Positions 12,436 to 23,790 of a stretch of 64,000 nt of DNA are shown here, one piece after another. The position numbers were made by a program, and so were the translations under genes. The notes under the pieces are model-generated. The model was not told where the DNA came from. It was given only the letters and a program-made list of their open reading frames with translations, and searched no databases. Position 1 is the stretch's first letter; each line of letters begins with the position of its first letter. Source of the stretch: Boswellia sacra (taxonomy: Eukaryota; Streptophyta; Magnoliopsida; Sapindales; Burseraceae); contig SNVD02006272.1 in assembly GCA_013180625.2 (NCBI GenBank), positions 177,674-241,673 of the forward strand, in the 5' to 3' direction.

Positions 12436-12597
12436 TAATGTTGCATCTACAACTAATTTATAATCATTAAAGACACAATATAATTAGATGAATAATTATA
12501 CTTAAATTTTTAATTTATTTTTCTATTATTCAGTGATACTTTTCCTATTCATATTATAGAGAGAGTTAGTTGTAAACGAGTTATAGATATAGTATTA
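12436..12597. mobile_element. MITE, family A, in left arm
   Basis: A 162-bp unit from TAATGTTGCATCTACAAC to the inverted GTATTA end. It is shared with the right arm, so it inserted before the arms were duplicated. Another similar copy lies at 56993-57153. Confidence 0.6.
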
Positions 12598-13989
12598 CTC
12601 TTTTATAGCTTAATCTATCTGTTGATATTTTTACCTATGTTTGGTAAAAGTATTGCTTATAAAAAATAAATTGACCCTATATATTAATTAATAGTACATT
12701 TACTAGATACATAACATATGTATAATTAATCAAAATATAAATTAATTATTTAAATAGATAATTATGCCAACCCCCTATTATTTGGTAAAACAACAAAATC
12801 CTCGCAACCATTTTGAAAACCAAATCTTCAGGTGTTACCAATTTACTGTAAAAATTAATTAATAATATTAAAAGGAAAAAATTCGAGAAATACCCTTATT
12901 TCATGGGCCTCTTTAAAAAATGACCTCATACCTCAAACCTCCAATATGACCTAATTGCCCTTAGAATAACCTTGTGTCTTTTTTACGCTTTTCATATCTT
13001 TCCTTATGACCCTCTACATGTTTTCAAGTCACTTCCACTAAAACATAGCATTTCTTTGACCTAAATTCTTTAGTTAACGAATTAAAAACACTGCAAAAAC
13101 TAAGATAAACTATATCTACTTCGAACGAAATTGAAAAAAGCTTCGCATAAGGGGTAATAATTCTATCTCTCTCTATATGTCAAATCTTTAGTAAAATTCG
13201 AAGATCCAATTTCTTAAGTTTGAATGTCGCATTTTCTGTATGAAATCACATTACAAAGCAAGAACCACATTCTTAGGAAATTTGCTAAATGAGTCTTAAT
13301 ACACTATTGGACGTTGTCAAACAGTGTCTGATGGAGTCAAACAGAATTAATCGAACACCATCAGATTATGCTAGACAATGTTTGATAGATTTTGTCGAGC
13401 ATCATTGGACAGTGTCCGACATCCTCCAACAGGGTATGTCGAGTGTCCGAAGAGAAAAGTTGATTGTCTGACATTTTATGTGTCTGTTTGTCAAACGTTG
13501 AACGGTGCTTAATGATAATGAAATTTTCTGTCTAGCACTTTGGCAGAATGTGCATTTTCTTACTATTTTGTATTTTTTTAGGGCTTTTTTATTACTTTTT
13601 AATGAGGTTCAACATGTTTCCCAACTGTAGATGTTGATTTGATTTGGACATTGATCTATTTTGATGGTTCTTAGAAGATGCAACCTAATGGTGGTTATTC
13701 ATACGTTGGTGAAAGGTCTACAGCGTTTTGTTTTCAAAGAAATTTGACATATAACATTTTCATGGAGCAATTATGCATAGATATGCGTTGGGATATGAGT
13801 TCAGTGAAGATTAAATTGTTTGCCAAATACACCACCAATGGTCTTTCCATGCCAACTCCTATTATGAATGACAAAGTGTTGGCCTTCTTTGTTGATGATT
13901 GTCTTGCACATCCGCTAGTATATACACCAATTCATGTGAAATTTGAGGAAATGAAAAATCAAACACTGGGAGGACACCTCAATCCACTA

Positions 13990-14360
13990 CAAGAAAATGG
14001 GCCTTTTACCGCGGGCCGAAAAAGTGGTAAAAGACCTTATACGGCGGGCCTACCGCGGTTTAAGCCCGCCGTATAAAATGGCGATGTAAAAAATAAATTC
14101 ACTTTTTACCGCGGTTTTGGCCCGCGGTAAAAAAATTTTAACCGCGGGCTAAAAGCCCGCTGTTAAAATTCGTGGTGTGGTGCAAGTTTTTTTACGACGG
14201 GCCCTGGCCCACGATAAAAACTTAACGGCGGGCGTCGTGGCCAGCGGTGAAAATGTTATACTGCGGGCTGAATTATATACCGCGGGCCTGGGCCCGTCGT
14301 AAATATTGTGGAATTTGTAATTTTTTAACCGCAGGCTATTGGCCCACGGTAAAAAGTGCT
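13990..14360. repeat. CACTA left subterminal repeats
   Basis: About ten GC-rich motifs of the form TTTACCGCGGGCC, or its complement GGCCCGCGGTAAAA, occur in both orientations within 370 bp, in otherwise AT-rich DNA. In CACTA elements subterminal repeats of this kind bind TnpA. The right end (17970-18100) has fewer copies (ACTGCGGTTC, GGGCCCGCC). Confidence 0.85.
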
Positions 14361-14615
14361 TTTTTCGTTGGCAAGAGATCAGTTCTTTTGCTTCTTGAAC
14401 GTTTAATAAAATTATTAGGCCAACGCCAAAAGGACCTGAAAAATTAATGATTTTCAGCACAATGAAGTAAGTTGTGTCACTAAATACAGTAATAATCAGC
14501 ATAATTAATATCAAATTTTGCTTAGAGTAAAAGAAAATTGGCAAGCATTCAAGGAGTTCATTATACATACAACAGATAGAAGAAGTGACACCATTTCGCA
14601 CTAGATTCCTTGCAC

Positions 14616-14769
14616 TCAGCAAGGAGAATGTGGGAGCAACTCACTGCTAGTCTTTATGAAATGAACAGCTAGAAGTTTGGTAACAGTGAAGCCATGGAAG
14701 GAGTTGACATCAAACAGTTCTTTCAGCTTCTCATCGCATATTAGTGTCGTTTTGTCAGATGGATCCTTC
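14616..14769 (-). pseudogene. Captured SWIB/MDM2-domain exon (UAF30-like)
   Basis: On the minus strand this encodes DPSDKTTLICDEKLKELFDV followed by NSFHGFTVTKLLAVHFIKT, then SSELLPHSPC and a stop at 14616-14618. This is the C-terminal part of a SWIB domain as found in plant proteins related to yeast UAF30 (chromatin and Pol I transcription). An AG acceptor-like site precedes it (GTGAAG at 14770). It lies inside the CACTA element, so it is a captured gene fragment; the rest of that gene was not recognised. The C-terminal tail after FIKT looks altered from the usual short end. Confidence 0.8.
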
Positions 14770-14819
14770 ACAAATAAATGAATAACAGTTTCAAAGATTA
14801 GCATCGTTTGTAACTTTTT

Positions 14820-17440
14820 ATGACCATGAAAATTTTGTCAGAATTAATTTTTTATATTATGGCTATCGGTTGATATTTTTTTTATGATCATCATGAAATT
14901 ATAAATGACGAAGGTGGTTTTCTTTGTCTAATCATCATTTCACAGAATAGTCAGTAATACAAGGTTGCAACACAATTTCATCCAGAAAATTATTACGGAA
15001 TTGTAGATTTGTTTTTCTTGGATCTAAAGTAAAGAGGCAAATATAAGATAAAGCTTAAGTTTTGGGATTGTGCCACGTTTAGCATACAGATTCTGACTAA
15101 ACATACACCAAGGCCAATCACAATGCTAGAAGTTCTAACACAAGCATCAATATAGATTCAATGAACAAGTTCTTACATATACCATTTCAACCAGCCTTTT
15201 AACTGAGGTACAACTGATTAATATTAAAAAGAACAAGGCCTTAAAATAATTCAAAGTCATACCTCACAATGTCACTAATGATAAGAATAGATACCAGGTC
15301 TGAACAATTTTCGTCATCATGAAAACAATTAATCCAGTCAGTATAATGCAACACTACCGATTGACTAAAATATTTCAATCTTCTATCGGTTCCATTCCCT
15401 TTCCAGACAAATCAATTGCCTGATTAGATCGATTTCAATTCAATAAAACCTTTTATCCAAATTACAGTCAACCCATTATGAATCCTTTTATGCTCATAGA
15501 CATACAATGTTTTGAGTGTTTGTCAACGAAACTTACTGCTTTCTTAGTCTAGTAGAGCATTATACTTCCCAGCTAACACAGAAAAAGGTATTATTTTGAT
15601 ATGATATCAGAGAGGAATCATAAAGCTGCCAAATTTTATCAAAGGAGTAATGCAACTGATGGGCGACAGACTGTAAATTGGGCACCATTCGTGTGAGATA
15701 TGAATAGCATATTGCTAACACTTAACAGGCATAGGTATTGATTCCCTAAGGTGGTATATCAGAAGGTTGTTTTCCTTTACGTAATCCCACATTCTCTTTA
15801 TAACATCAAACCTATTAGAGATCAGACTATTTCCACTAAACAAAATTCAAGAACATCATGCAGCCGAACTATAATATAATAAAAAACAATTCCAGCATCT
15901 ACAGAAATTTCAGCCCAATCATGGTATGAAATTAAGGAATTGCATGCAACCAGCTTTTCATATCACACACTAACTCTAATCCACCATGGCTTGAAATCTG
16001 ACAGAATCACAACACAAACCTTCACAACACATATAAATAGCTTAGAGTGAACTGCAGTAGACATGAGCTCAAACTCTAGCAAACTCTGAGAAGCACACAA
16101 CTCAAACATCACACATAAACACAAACTCCATCACTTATTTCATATCACACATCAACTGAAACTACTGAAACTCCACCACCCATTTTCAACCATAAATAAA
16201 CTCAAACTCCAACAAAGAATAGACCACTTCCAGCTACTAAACTATCAGACCAGCCGCCAAATTACCATATACTCAAACTCCACAAACTAGCAACAACGCA
16301 GTCAATCAATCACACATAAAAGCAAACTATACAAACAACATAGCCAAACCAGGGAAAAAATTAGAAAAGCACGAGTACTTAAACCAGCAGCCATATACAA
16401 AATCATATTGATCAAAATAATTGAAAACAACTATAATTAAGATACAAGATAACAATTACAATTAAGACTTCTGTACATCTTTTTACAAAAAATTACGAAA
16501 GTTCAACGAATGGCCACCCAAAAGGTTTCTGCCATTCCTATTAGTGGGGTGGATGAAATATTTACAGCACATGTCAATTTATAACAAAAATCACAACACA
16601 AATAAAAATAAAAAAGACCAAAAAAAGCAGAGAGCGAAGAAGTTTTACAGTTTTCCTACCAAGTGGGCTCTCAAAATGGACTAATCAAAGGAATCAAGCA
16701 AGCAAGATACCTACTGAGATTTCAAAAAGGCGATTATGAAAAGATTGTATTTTAATTGCACAGACAATTTCAACAATAGTGATGCAATCTTTTAATATTA
16801 AAATAATGTATTTTAAAGCTTGTATTTTAATCATAAAAAAGACAAATATGATGAGGAAACAACCAGAGCAAGACCGAAACTAAAACCACCAACAAACTGT
16901 AAAAAATTGCACAGAAACAATAGTGAGAAGCAAAACTTATAGTGACAAAACAAAACCAAAACTAATAATTATTCAAGAAATCAAAAGGAACCCATGTACC
17001 AAAACAGTTAAAGGCAAGTGGCTGAACACACACATTCTCAATCCAATTCCAATACAAGCACTGACACATAAAAACAAATCAAAAAGCAAAATTTGGGAAA
17101 CCAAAGGAAGAAAAGAAACTTTGATACCAAAATCCCACCTCAGAACGAAGAAAAGTATCAGATTGACATTCCCATTACACCAAAAGAGCAATCAATCACA
17201 CACAGAGTGATGATATTGAAATACACAAACTACTACACCAGAAACAAGCATTAGCAATTCAAAATCCAGTCTTTCAACCAAATTAAACAACTTTAATCAC
17301 ATTCAAACAGTTTAATCTCAACACAAACTATTTAAAAAAATCAAATATTCAATCCCGATTAGAAATTCATGAAATTAACGAGAACCCAGATTGAATTTAC
17401 CTGATTTGATGAAATGTGAGATGTGAGATGAATTGATAAA
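14820..17440. other. CACTA interior of unknown origin
   Basis: AT-rich sequence between the SWIB exon and the purine-rich repeat. It may be intron and upstream sequence of the captured SWIB gene, but I recognise no other exon. The open frame at 16923-17210 is Lys/Thr-rich and looks spurious. Confidence 0.4.
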
Positions 17441-17950
17441 GATAGAGAGAGAGAGAGAGAGAGAGAAAGCGACAAAGTGTGAGAGATACCTGTAAATGTG
17501 AGATGAAGATGGAGACGATAGAGAGTGATTGAGTCATTGATGGAGACAGAGGCAGCGTCAGCAATCGCGAAAGGTAGAGACCAGAGAGGGTGACTGAGTG
17601 ACGACGGAAGGTGACTGAGCGACGACGGAGACAAAGGCAGCAACACCGATGGAGGCAGACAGAGACGAGAGAGAGTGACTGAGCGACGACAAAGACAGAG
17701 GCAGTGACACCGATGGAGGCAGACGGAGACGAGAGAGAGTGATGAGCGCCGATCGAGATTGAGAGAGCGACAGCGATGGCGACAATTAGGGAAATTAGAG
17801 GGAGAGACCCGAGAGACAGATGAGATTAGACGACAGAGAGGATTAGGGATTGCGAAATTAGGGAGAGAGAGGAGGGAAATTAGGGATTGCGAATTAGGGA
17901 GAGAGAGGAGGGAAAAGGAATTAGACAACAGAGAGGAGGGAAATGGAAAT
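17440..17950. repeat. GA microsatellite and imperfect minisatellite
   Basis: A (GA)n tract at about 17444-17466 is followed by imperfect units of roughly 60 bp containing GAGTGACTGAGCGACGAC and GACACCGATGGAGGCAGAC (17578-17745), then repeated AATTAGGGA/GAGAGAGGAGGG blocks to 17945. Long open frames here on both strands are by-products of the repeats. Confidence 0.75.
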
Positions 17951-20227
17951 TAGGTAGATTTCCAAAAAATTTACTGCGGTTCATTAGAACCGGGGTAAAG
18001 TTTTTGGTTTTTTACTTCGGGCGTAGGGGCCCGCCATAAAGTTTTTTTTTTCACTTCACTTTTACATGCTCGCCGTAGATAGGTGCAGTAAAAGACAACT
18101 TTTCCTGTAGTGATCCCTCTAAGAAGCACAGTTGTTCTCATCTATCATTATTACGTTCTGGAAGTAGAAGTAATCAAGTAAGTGATTCCATATTCATATG
18201 TGCACAAAGGTTAAATGATACTGTAGTTAACACGGTGATCGTACTGCATGGTGGTGTCTCCAATTAGTCATGTTAGCAACAACCACAACAAATGTTGACT
18301 TGTGGTGGCCTAGGTACTGGAGTAAGCAAGAACCCTATGTTTCCCCATCTTGATAACATCTTGGAATTTGAGACACTTGATAATGAAATACATTCCGAGG
18401 ATGGGAATTATAATGATGATGATTCGACAACTAAATGGTATGGTATCAATGATAGATTGGACCTTTCTTATTACCCTTTGCATGGTAACAATATCAATGA
18501 TTCTGCTGTTCATACTGCTTTGAATGAAGAGGATGATTTGGGTGCAAGTGAGCCGCTATCTCAACTACCTCATAAGAAATTGATACTAAAAGAAAATGTA
18601 GTAAGCATGGAAGGAAAGAGACATTCACGGGTATGTACGAGCAAAGAAGCAATAACAACTACATATATTAATGTTGAGAGAACTAAACGTGAACATGTAG
18701 TGTAACTACATTCAGGTGGATACCTCTTATTCCTCCTCTATTGTCTACATTTGAAGACGACACCACCACTTTCGTTGTTGATGGATTGCATGTTGCTGTG
18801 GGCCAGATTTTCAATAATAAAGGTCAACTTCCAGATAAGTTGTCTAAGATGGCATTACCAGGAAATTTTGAAGGTTAAAAAGTCATCAATAGATCGATTT
18901 GAGGCAGTATACACAAAACCATCATGTAAGTGGTGGGTTAAGGCAGCTAAGGTTATGGATATTGATTTCTTTTTAATCAGGACTTTTAAGGACCAATACA
19001 CATGTTCAGGCATAGGATTGCACCCCAACTATAGATAAGCAAGTGCCGATGTAATCAGAAAACACATCAAAAATAGCTTCATTCACTCCTTCCAAATATA
19101 CCAACTTAGGGAAATTGTGGAGGATGTTCAAAAGGACTTGCGTATGGCGTGCAAAGGAGTCTGCTTTGGAAAATCTATATGGATCTACTGAAGAATCATT
19201 TGCTTTACCCCATTAGTACATTTATATGGTTGAAAAAGCTAAGCCTGTTACTATGACTACATTAGAGACGGATGAAGGCAACCATTTTGAATATTTTTTC
19301 ATGAGCATTAGGACATCAATTTTAGGTTTTTCCGCCATTCACCTAGTTATTGCAGTTGATGGGGCTCATCTGAAGGGTAAATATTGTGGTATTATGTTCT
19401 TGGCTTCTACCATGGATGGAAACAACAAGATATTTCCTTTGGCATTTGGTGTGTGTCATTTTGAGAATGATGAATCATGTATATGGTTCTTGACAAAATT
19501 GCGTGACCTTTGGATTGGCCAATGCAAGATCTTGTCTTTATTTCAGACTGCCATACAAGTATTAAGCATGTAATGACTCTTTCTTCCCTGATGTTTTACA
19601 CGGACTTTGCACTCATTATCTCAAGGGTAATTTGAAGTCTAGGGACAAGGACAACCTGTTGTCGAGTATGTTCACTCAAGTGGCAAAGGAATATCATGAA
19701 TGTGTTTTCAATAGATGCATGAGACGAATTGAGTCCCATATCCCCGCCACTGCCATTCAGTTGAGGGAAGTTGGGGTAGAGAAATGGGTACATGCTCATT
19801 TTTCATGCTGAAGATATAACATCATGACCACAAATATTATCGAGTCAATGAATAGTCAGTTACGTGAAGCTAGATTCTTGCTGATCACTGTGCTTGTTGA
19901 TTACTATTGAGTAGTTCTTCCGGATTGGTTTTTCACTGAACATGAGATGTGTGCACCTTCCACCAAACACTTGACCTTATGGGTAGACTAGTTACTCACT
20001 AACCACAAAATAGCATGTGACCAAATGCAAGTTAGGGGGATTAACTTATTCATGTATGAAGTTTATAGTGGTGACCAGCTTAACGTAGTTGACATGCAGG
20101 CGAGGACTTGTGTAGGTAGGTTATTTGATTTGGACTAGCTTCCTTGTCCACATACAATGACTGTTTGCAAGTTCAACAATCTCAACACTTGTTATGATAC
20201 ATGTAGCCTAATGTAGACGGTTAAGCA

Positions 20228-20905
20228 TCTTCAATGGGCCATTCTAAGATCTTGTTCTTTTTACTAACAAATACACATGCTCTTGGTTAATTAAAAAGGC
20301 CAAAAGTCTGTGGCACTGCATGGTGGTAGCTCCTAGGTGTTAAGGTGTGAAAGAAATTGTAGGGATTTTGAAGAAGTTAAAGGGGAAGAGAATAGTTTGT
20401 TTAGAAGAAAAGTCAGATTCTTTGCTTCCCAAAGGCTTCAGATTCAAGAGAGAGTTCCATAAGCCTCTTTGGCATGGGTTTTTGGGTCAATCTGTTCTAG
20501 TGTTGTTTTTGGTTTTTGGAGCTGTTTATTCTGCACAGATGCACACAAAATGTGAGATTTTTCATACAGTCACTATCTTCCTTCTTAAAGGGAGAGCTGC
20601 TATGAACAACGATTTTTCAAAGCCCCTCTTGTCTCTTCCCTTTCATTAGACCAATTTGAGCTTTATTTTCTAGGATAAAAAATAAAAAATAAAAATAAAG
20701 ATGTCTCTATCGAAGCGAATACCTGATTTAAATTTGTAAAATTGGTGATGGACTCCAATATAGTGAAAATCATATCAGAGAATTAATTGTACCATATCCA
20801 CATAAACAAAAATATATCTCTTACCATAAAACACGATTACCTTTTTATTCATTTAAAAAGATTCATGAACATTAGTCACCAAGAACACTTTTTTTTTTTT
20901 TTTAC
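20228..20905 (+). other. Core segment with unrecognised 100-codon frame
   Basis: First stretch of the spacer between the MULE arms. An open frame at 20347-20649 has a basic N-terminal part (ILKKLKGKRIVCLEEKSD) and a hydrophobic run (SVLVLFLVFGAVYSAQ) that could be a membrane segment. I do not recognise it; given the LIG4 fragment next door it may be another captured gene piece. Confidence 0.35.
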
Positions 20906-21559
20906 CTGGGGGGTGATGAGTAGTAAAACCACCATTAGGTACTAATATCTCCAAACGACCCTTCAAAGGCTTCATAACTTTCCTGAGAAACTCATTTCGT
21001 TCCTTCAAGGTCTGGTGAATCACACTAGTATCTCCCACATAAAGAATATCAAATGTAACATCTCACCAATTGCATGTGAAGGAAAACCAAATCAAATTGA
21101 AGCATTACATGTTCAATTTTAAGGATATGTAGAGTATGCAACTTGAAGTTATGCTTGCCAATAAAATCATATCAAGCAATCTGAGTCTTTACTCGGACAC
21201 AAAAAGGATATAGCACAATTGCATCAGAAGAAAACATAACATTAATATTCAAGTTGTGCTTCATTATTTTCTAACAAGAGGAAACAAATATATGATAAGA
21301 TAACCTGTCGATCACTATCAAGCCCATCCCTTGCTGCCTTGGCTGTCAACAAGAAACGTAATAATGAAAGTTAAATGAAATCTAAACAATTAAAACACCC
21401 CCCACAAACCACCCTATACAATCTACTTTCATATGGAGACAGGATAGCAATAGCTATTGAATTGATATTCGCATAGAAACCTATTTCCTGGTTTGAACCA
21501 AACTCAGCAAATCGATTCAATGAAGTGTTCCAGACCGCATTTCACCATCTAGTATACAA
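20906..21559 (-). pseudogene. LIG4: Captured DNA ligase IV exons
   Basis: Three consecutive minus-strand exons keep intron positions and splice signals. 21559-21481 encodes CILDGEM, then in the next frame VWNTSLNRFAEFGSNQ and EI. 21342-21305 encodes AKAARDGLDSDRQ. About 21058-20906 encodes VTFDILYVGDTSVIHQTLKE through RLEILVPNGGFTTHH, ending at CAG/GTAAAA. These match the adenylation domain of plant DNA ligase IV (non-homologous end joining), spanning ligase motifs III (LDGEM) and IIIa (FDILY). A 1-nt loss after GEM breaks the frame, and the rest of the ligase is absent. Introns are retained, so this was DNA-level capture and not retroposition. Confidence 0.82.
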
Positions 21560-22176
21560 CTACGAAAAATTACAAGGAGAAAATTTATTAATATATTCAA
21601 AAATTCAAATTCATCCAAAAGATTTATTCCATTAATAACAACTACATTGTCAATTATATCCATAAAAACTAAATTAATACATACACACTGAATCATTGAC
21701 AAAAATAAACTAGAATTCAGTACCAAAGACATTTTTGAATTCAGTACCTTTGACGTAGTTCTTTAGGGATGCAACCCAAGGTGGTTGTGCTCTTGCATTC
21801 TTATGGTAGAAAAGCACATTGTAGATTAAATAAGTGAAGAAAGGCCTTTTTTTAATAAAAAACGGGTAGAAATACTGATAGGGCCTATAATTAAACCTCC
21901 AATCAGAATTACTTATTCTAGACGCTAGAAATAAAGGGTCTCATTAGGGGCAGGGTTGGAATTAATAACGAATACTTGTTTTTTACTTTCTTGCTAAGAT
22001 TTTTTATTTGTAAATAAGGTTGGCAGTTAGTTTCTTTTGCTAAACTAGAGAAAGGGGGAGATTGGGTGGGAGGGGGGGTGGCGGGGGCGCGTGGAGAGAG
22101 AGAGAGAGACAATTTGTTTGAGACTATTAAGAAAGAAGAAGAGAGAGAATGGCATGTGGCATTTGTGAGAGAAATC
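21560..22176. other. Core spacer with exon-like segment
   Basis: The minus strand near 21805-21750 reads NARAQPPWVASLKNYVK, ending at a GT donor. It looks like an exon, but I do not place it in LIG4. 22050-22110 is a G-rich plus GA-repeat stretch. Nothing else is recognised. Confidence 0.35.
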
Positions 22177-23215
22177 TGTTGAGCCTAGCTCTTGGGAGAG
22201 CTGGTAGACCTCTCGAAAGTCTACTACACTATTCTACTGTTTATTTTCTGAATACAATCAATCTACACTCTGTTCTTTTATGAATCCAAATCCTGTTTTT
22301 TATGCTGCACATTTTTCAATGCAATTTATATTCATTCTCAACCACATATTCTTTTCAAAATTCAAAATAATTCAAAATCAACCACATATTCCTAAATTCA
22401 ATTGAAAACGAAAATACTGGATTCATAAAAGAACACACTATTTTTCAGAAAAAGCCTCTTTCTAAATTCTGTTACTCTATTTTTCTTTCTTCAAATGTCC
22501 TAGTTTGCTAAATAGTGTTGTGTCTGAGAAAGAAACATACCATTTGGTATCAAAGCTGCTTAACTGGACATGGCTGGAAAGAAAGGAGATAGGAGGGTAG
22601 ACATGTTAGAGGAGAGAGTTTAGTTGGTGCAGAATGATATTGTTGTGGTCAAGAAGGGAATGACGAAGGTGAATCTCCTGGAGCAGAGTGTGGTAACAAT
22701 ATTAGAGCGCTTGGATACGATGGCGATGGAGTTCATGGGAAACACAGATGGTGGAGCTTCCTCATCATCTAAACAAGGATAAGGGCTTTTCAACCCATTG
22801 GGCCATTCCATTCGAGCTTTTGTGTGGTCGAGATCCACCTCCATTAGTTCGATTTGGACAAGGTTCCATAACTATGTATACCGTGGAGTAGTTATTGGAA
22901 GAAAGGGATGCCATGCTGGATGAGCTAAAACATCTTCAGGTTACACAAGACAAAATGAAAATGATTGTGGATGGCAAGGTAGGGATGTTCAATGTCAGGT
23001 GGGGGATATGGTTTATTTGAAACTAAAATCTTATCACCAAAAATCTTTGGTTGGACATAGGAATGAAAAGCTAAGTCCCAGATTCTATGGACCCCTACCT
23101 AGTAGAAGCTAAGGTCATAGGTTGCTTAGACACTAAAGCTACCACCAATATTCCACCATACATCCTACAGAATCTTAATTCATTGATCTGGTTGTTAAAT
23201 AAGGTAGAAATTGTT
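22177..23215 (+). mobile_element. Ty3/gypsy remnant: LTR, gag start, integrase end
   Basis: The LTR spans about 22177-22542 (TG...CA), followed two bases later by a tRNA-Met-type primer-binding site, TGGTATCAAAGC. A gag start follows at 22570 (MAGKKGDRR) with coiled-coil-like VQNDIVVVKKGM. By 22996 the sequence has jumped to the C-terminal integrase segment VGDMVYLKLKSYHQKSLVGH...NEKLSPRFYGP. Protease, reverse transcriptase and RNase H are deleted, and no second LTR is seen. Confidence 0.78.
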
Positions 23216-23790
23216 ATGAAAATGAATGCGATTATGAATCAATGGTGGTTGTTCAGAGGTTGAAGACAACACTCGATGCTCGATAAAGTCGTATTCATCG
23301 AGTGTCGAATGATATCTGAAGATCATATAGACTTCGACAAATATCATCGGGCGCTCGCTAATTTAGAAACTCACCGAATGTCAAATAAATTTCAGTGGCG
23401 TAGTCTGATCGTGTCTAATGCTCATTCATTTGTCTGGTAAATGAATTGTATTCGATGGTGTTTGTCATCGATCTATGGTTTTGTATCTAGATTGGTGCGA
23501 TGTAAAATGCTCGATATATTTCATCGAGCTCTCTGATAGTCTCTAATGCTCATCTATTTGTCTGGTAATTGAATTTTATCTGATAGAGTTAGATATGTTC
23601 GATGTTTTTGTTGTCTCTAGCATTGCTAAAGATGTGGAGTCAGAATTTTGGACATTATCGAGGATCTGACACTGCTCGATGGTATTTATCGAGTTCTATC
23701 GAGCGTTATGGTAGAAAAGTCTTTTTTTGTTCAATTTTTTTCGTATTTTATATACCTAACAAAACTTTAATTGATTTTTCAGGTTACAAC
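23216..23790 (+). promoter_or_regulatory. Motif-rich leader before Ulp1-like gene
   Basis: About 350 bp (23235-23705) is dense in TCGA-containing words (ACTCGATGCTCGATAAAG, TCATCGAGTGTCGAA, TATCATCGGGCGCTCG). The transposase leader at 13300-13500 has a comparable texture. A TTTTTCAG acceptor-like site at 23775-23782 precedes the ATG at 23791. A leader or promoter role is inferred from position. Confidence 0.4.

Larger units (their letters stand above)
13985..18112. mobile_element. CACTA (En/Spm) non-autonomous transposon
   Basis: The left end reads CACTACAAGAAAA and the right end TTTTCCTGTAGTG, the canonical CACTA terminal inverted repeats. The 3-bp target duplication ATC is exact (13982-13984 and 18113-18115), and removing the 4128-bp element restores continuity with the uninterrupted right MULE arm (GACACC...ATCCCTCTAAG). 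No TnpA/TnpD-like transposase was recognised; the interior holds a SWIB gene fragment and a purine-rich repeat. Confidence 0.95.
11521..20227 (+). repeat. Left arm of MULE inverted duplication
   Basis: Reads as the reverse complement of 27741-32372. Easily checked anchors are GTGGCTTATTAGACTGAG at the outer end, TGTAGACGGTTAAG at the inner end, and CTGACTGAACTGAGG near 11580. It is interrupted by a CACTA element at 13985-18112. About 11521-13670 is non-coding leader, with a MITE and a stretch of imperfect GTCGA/GTCAAAC-like motifs near 13290-13500. Confidence 0.88.
13678..20227 (+). pseudogene. MULE transposase (MURA-like), left copy
   Basis: The open N-terminal part (13678-13975, MQPNGGYSYVGERST...) resembles the N-terminal domain of MuDR-type proteins. 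After the CACTA insertion the gene continues at 18113. The core region is at 19226-19560: VIAVDGAHLKGKYCG (first catalytic Asp), ASTMDGNNKIFPLAFG and ENDESCIWFL. It is followed by ISDCHTSI (second Asp) and, in another frame, LCTHYLKGN (C..H motif). SWIM-like Cys/His residues (CPHTMTVC) are near 20150. Lesions include TAA at 19036, frameshifts near 19585 and 19817, and stops near 18703 and 20137. The enzyme would cut and rejoin MULE ends; this copy cannot be translated through. Confidence 0.9.

Noticed and set aside
17359..17928. 189-codon Ser/Leu-rich open frame on the minus strand
   Set aside because: It translates the GA/GAGAC purine-rich minisatellite inside the CACTA element. Open frames appear on both strands over the same repeat and no domain is seen.
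21750..21805. Further upstream LIG4 exon
   Set aside because: The peptide NARAQPPWVASLKNYVK does not fit the ligase segment expected immediately before LDGEM, so it was left unassigned.
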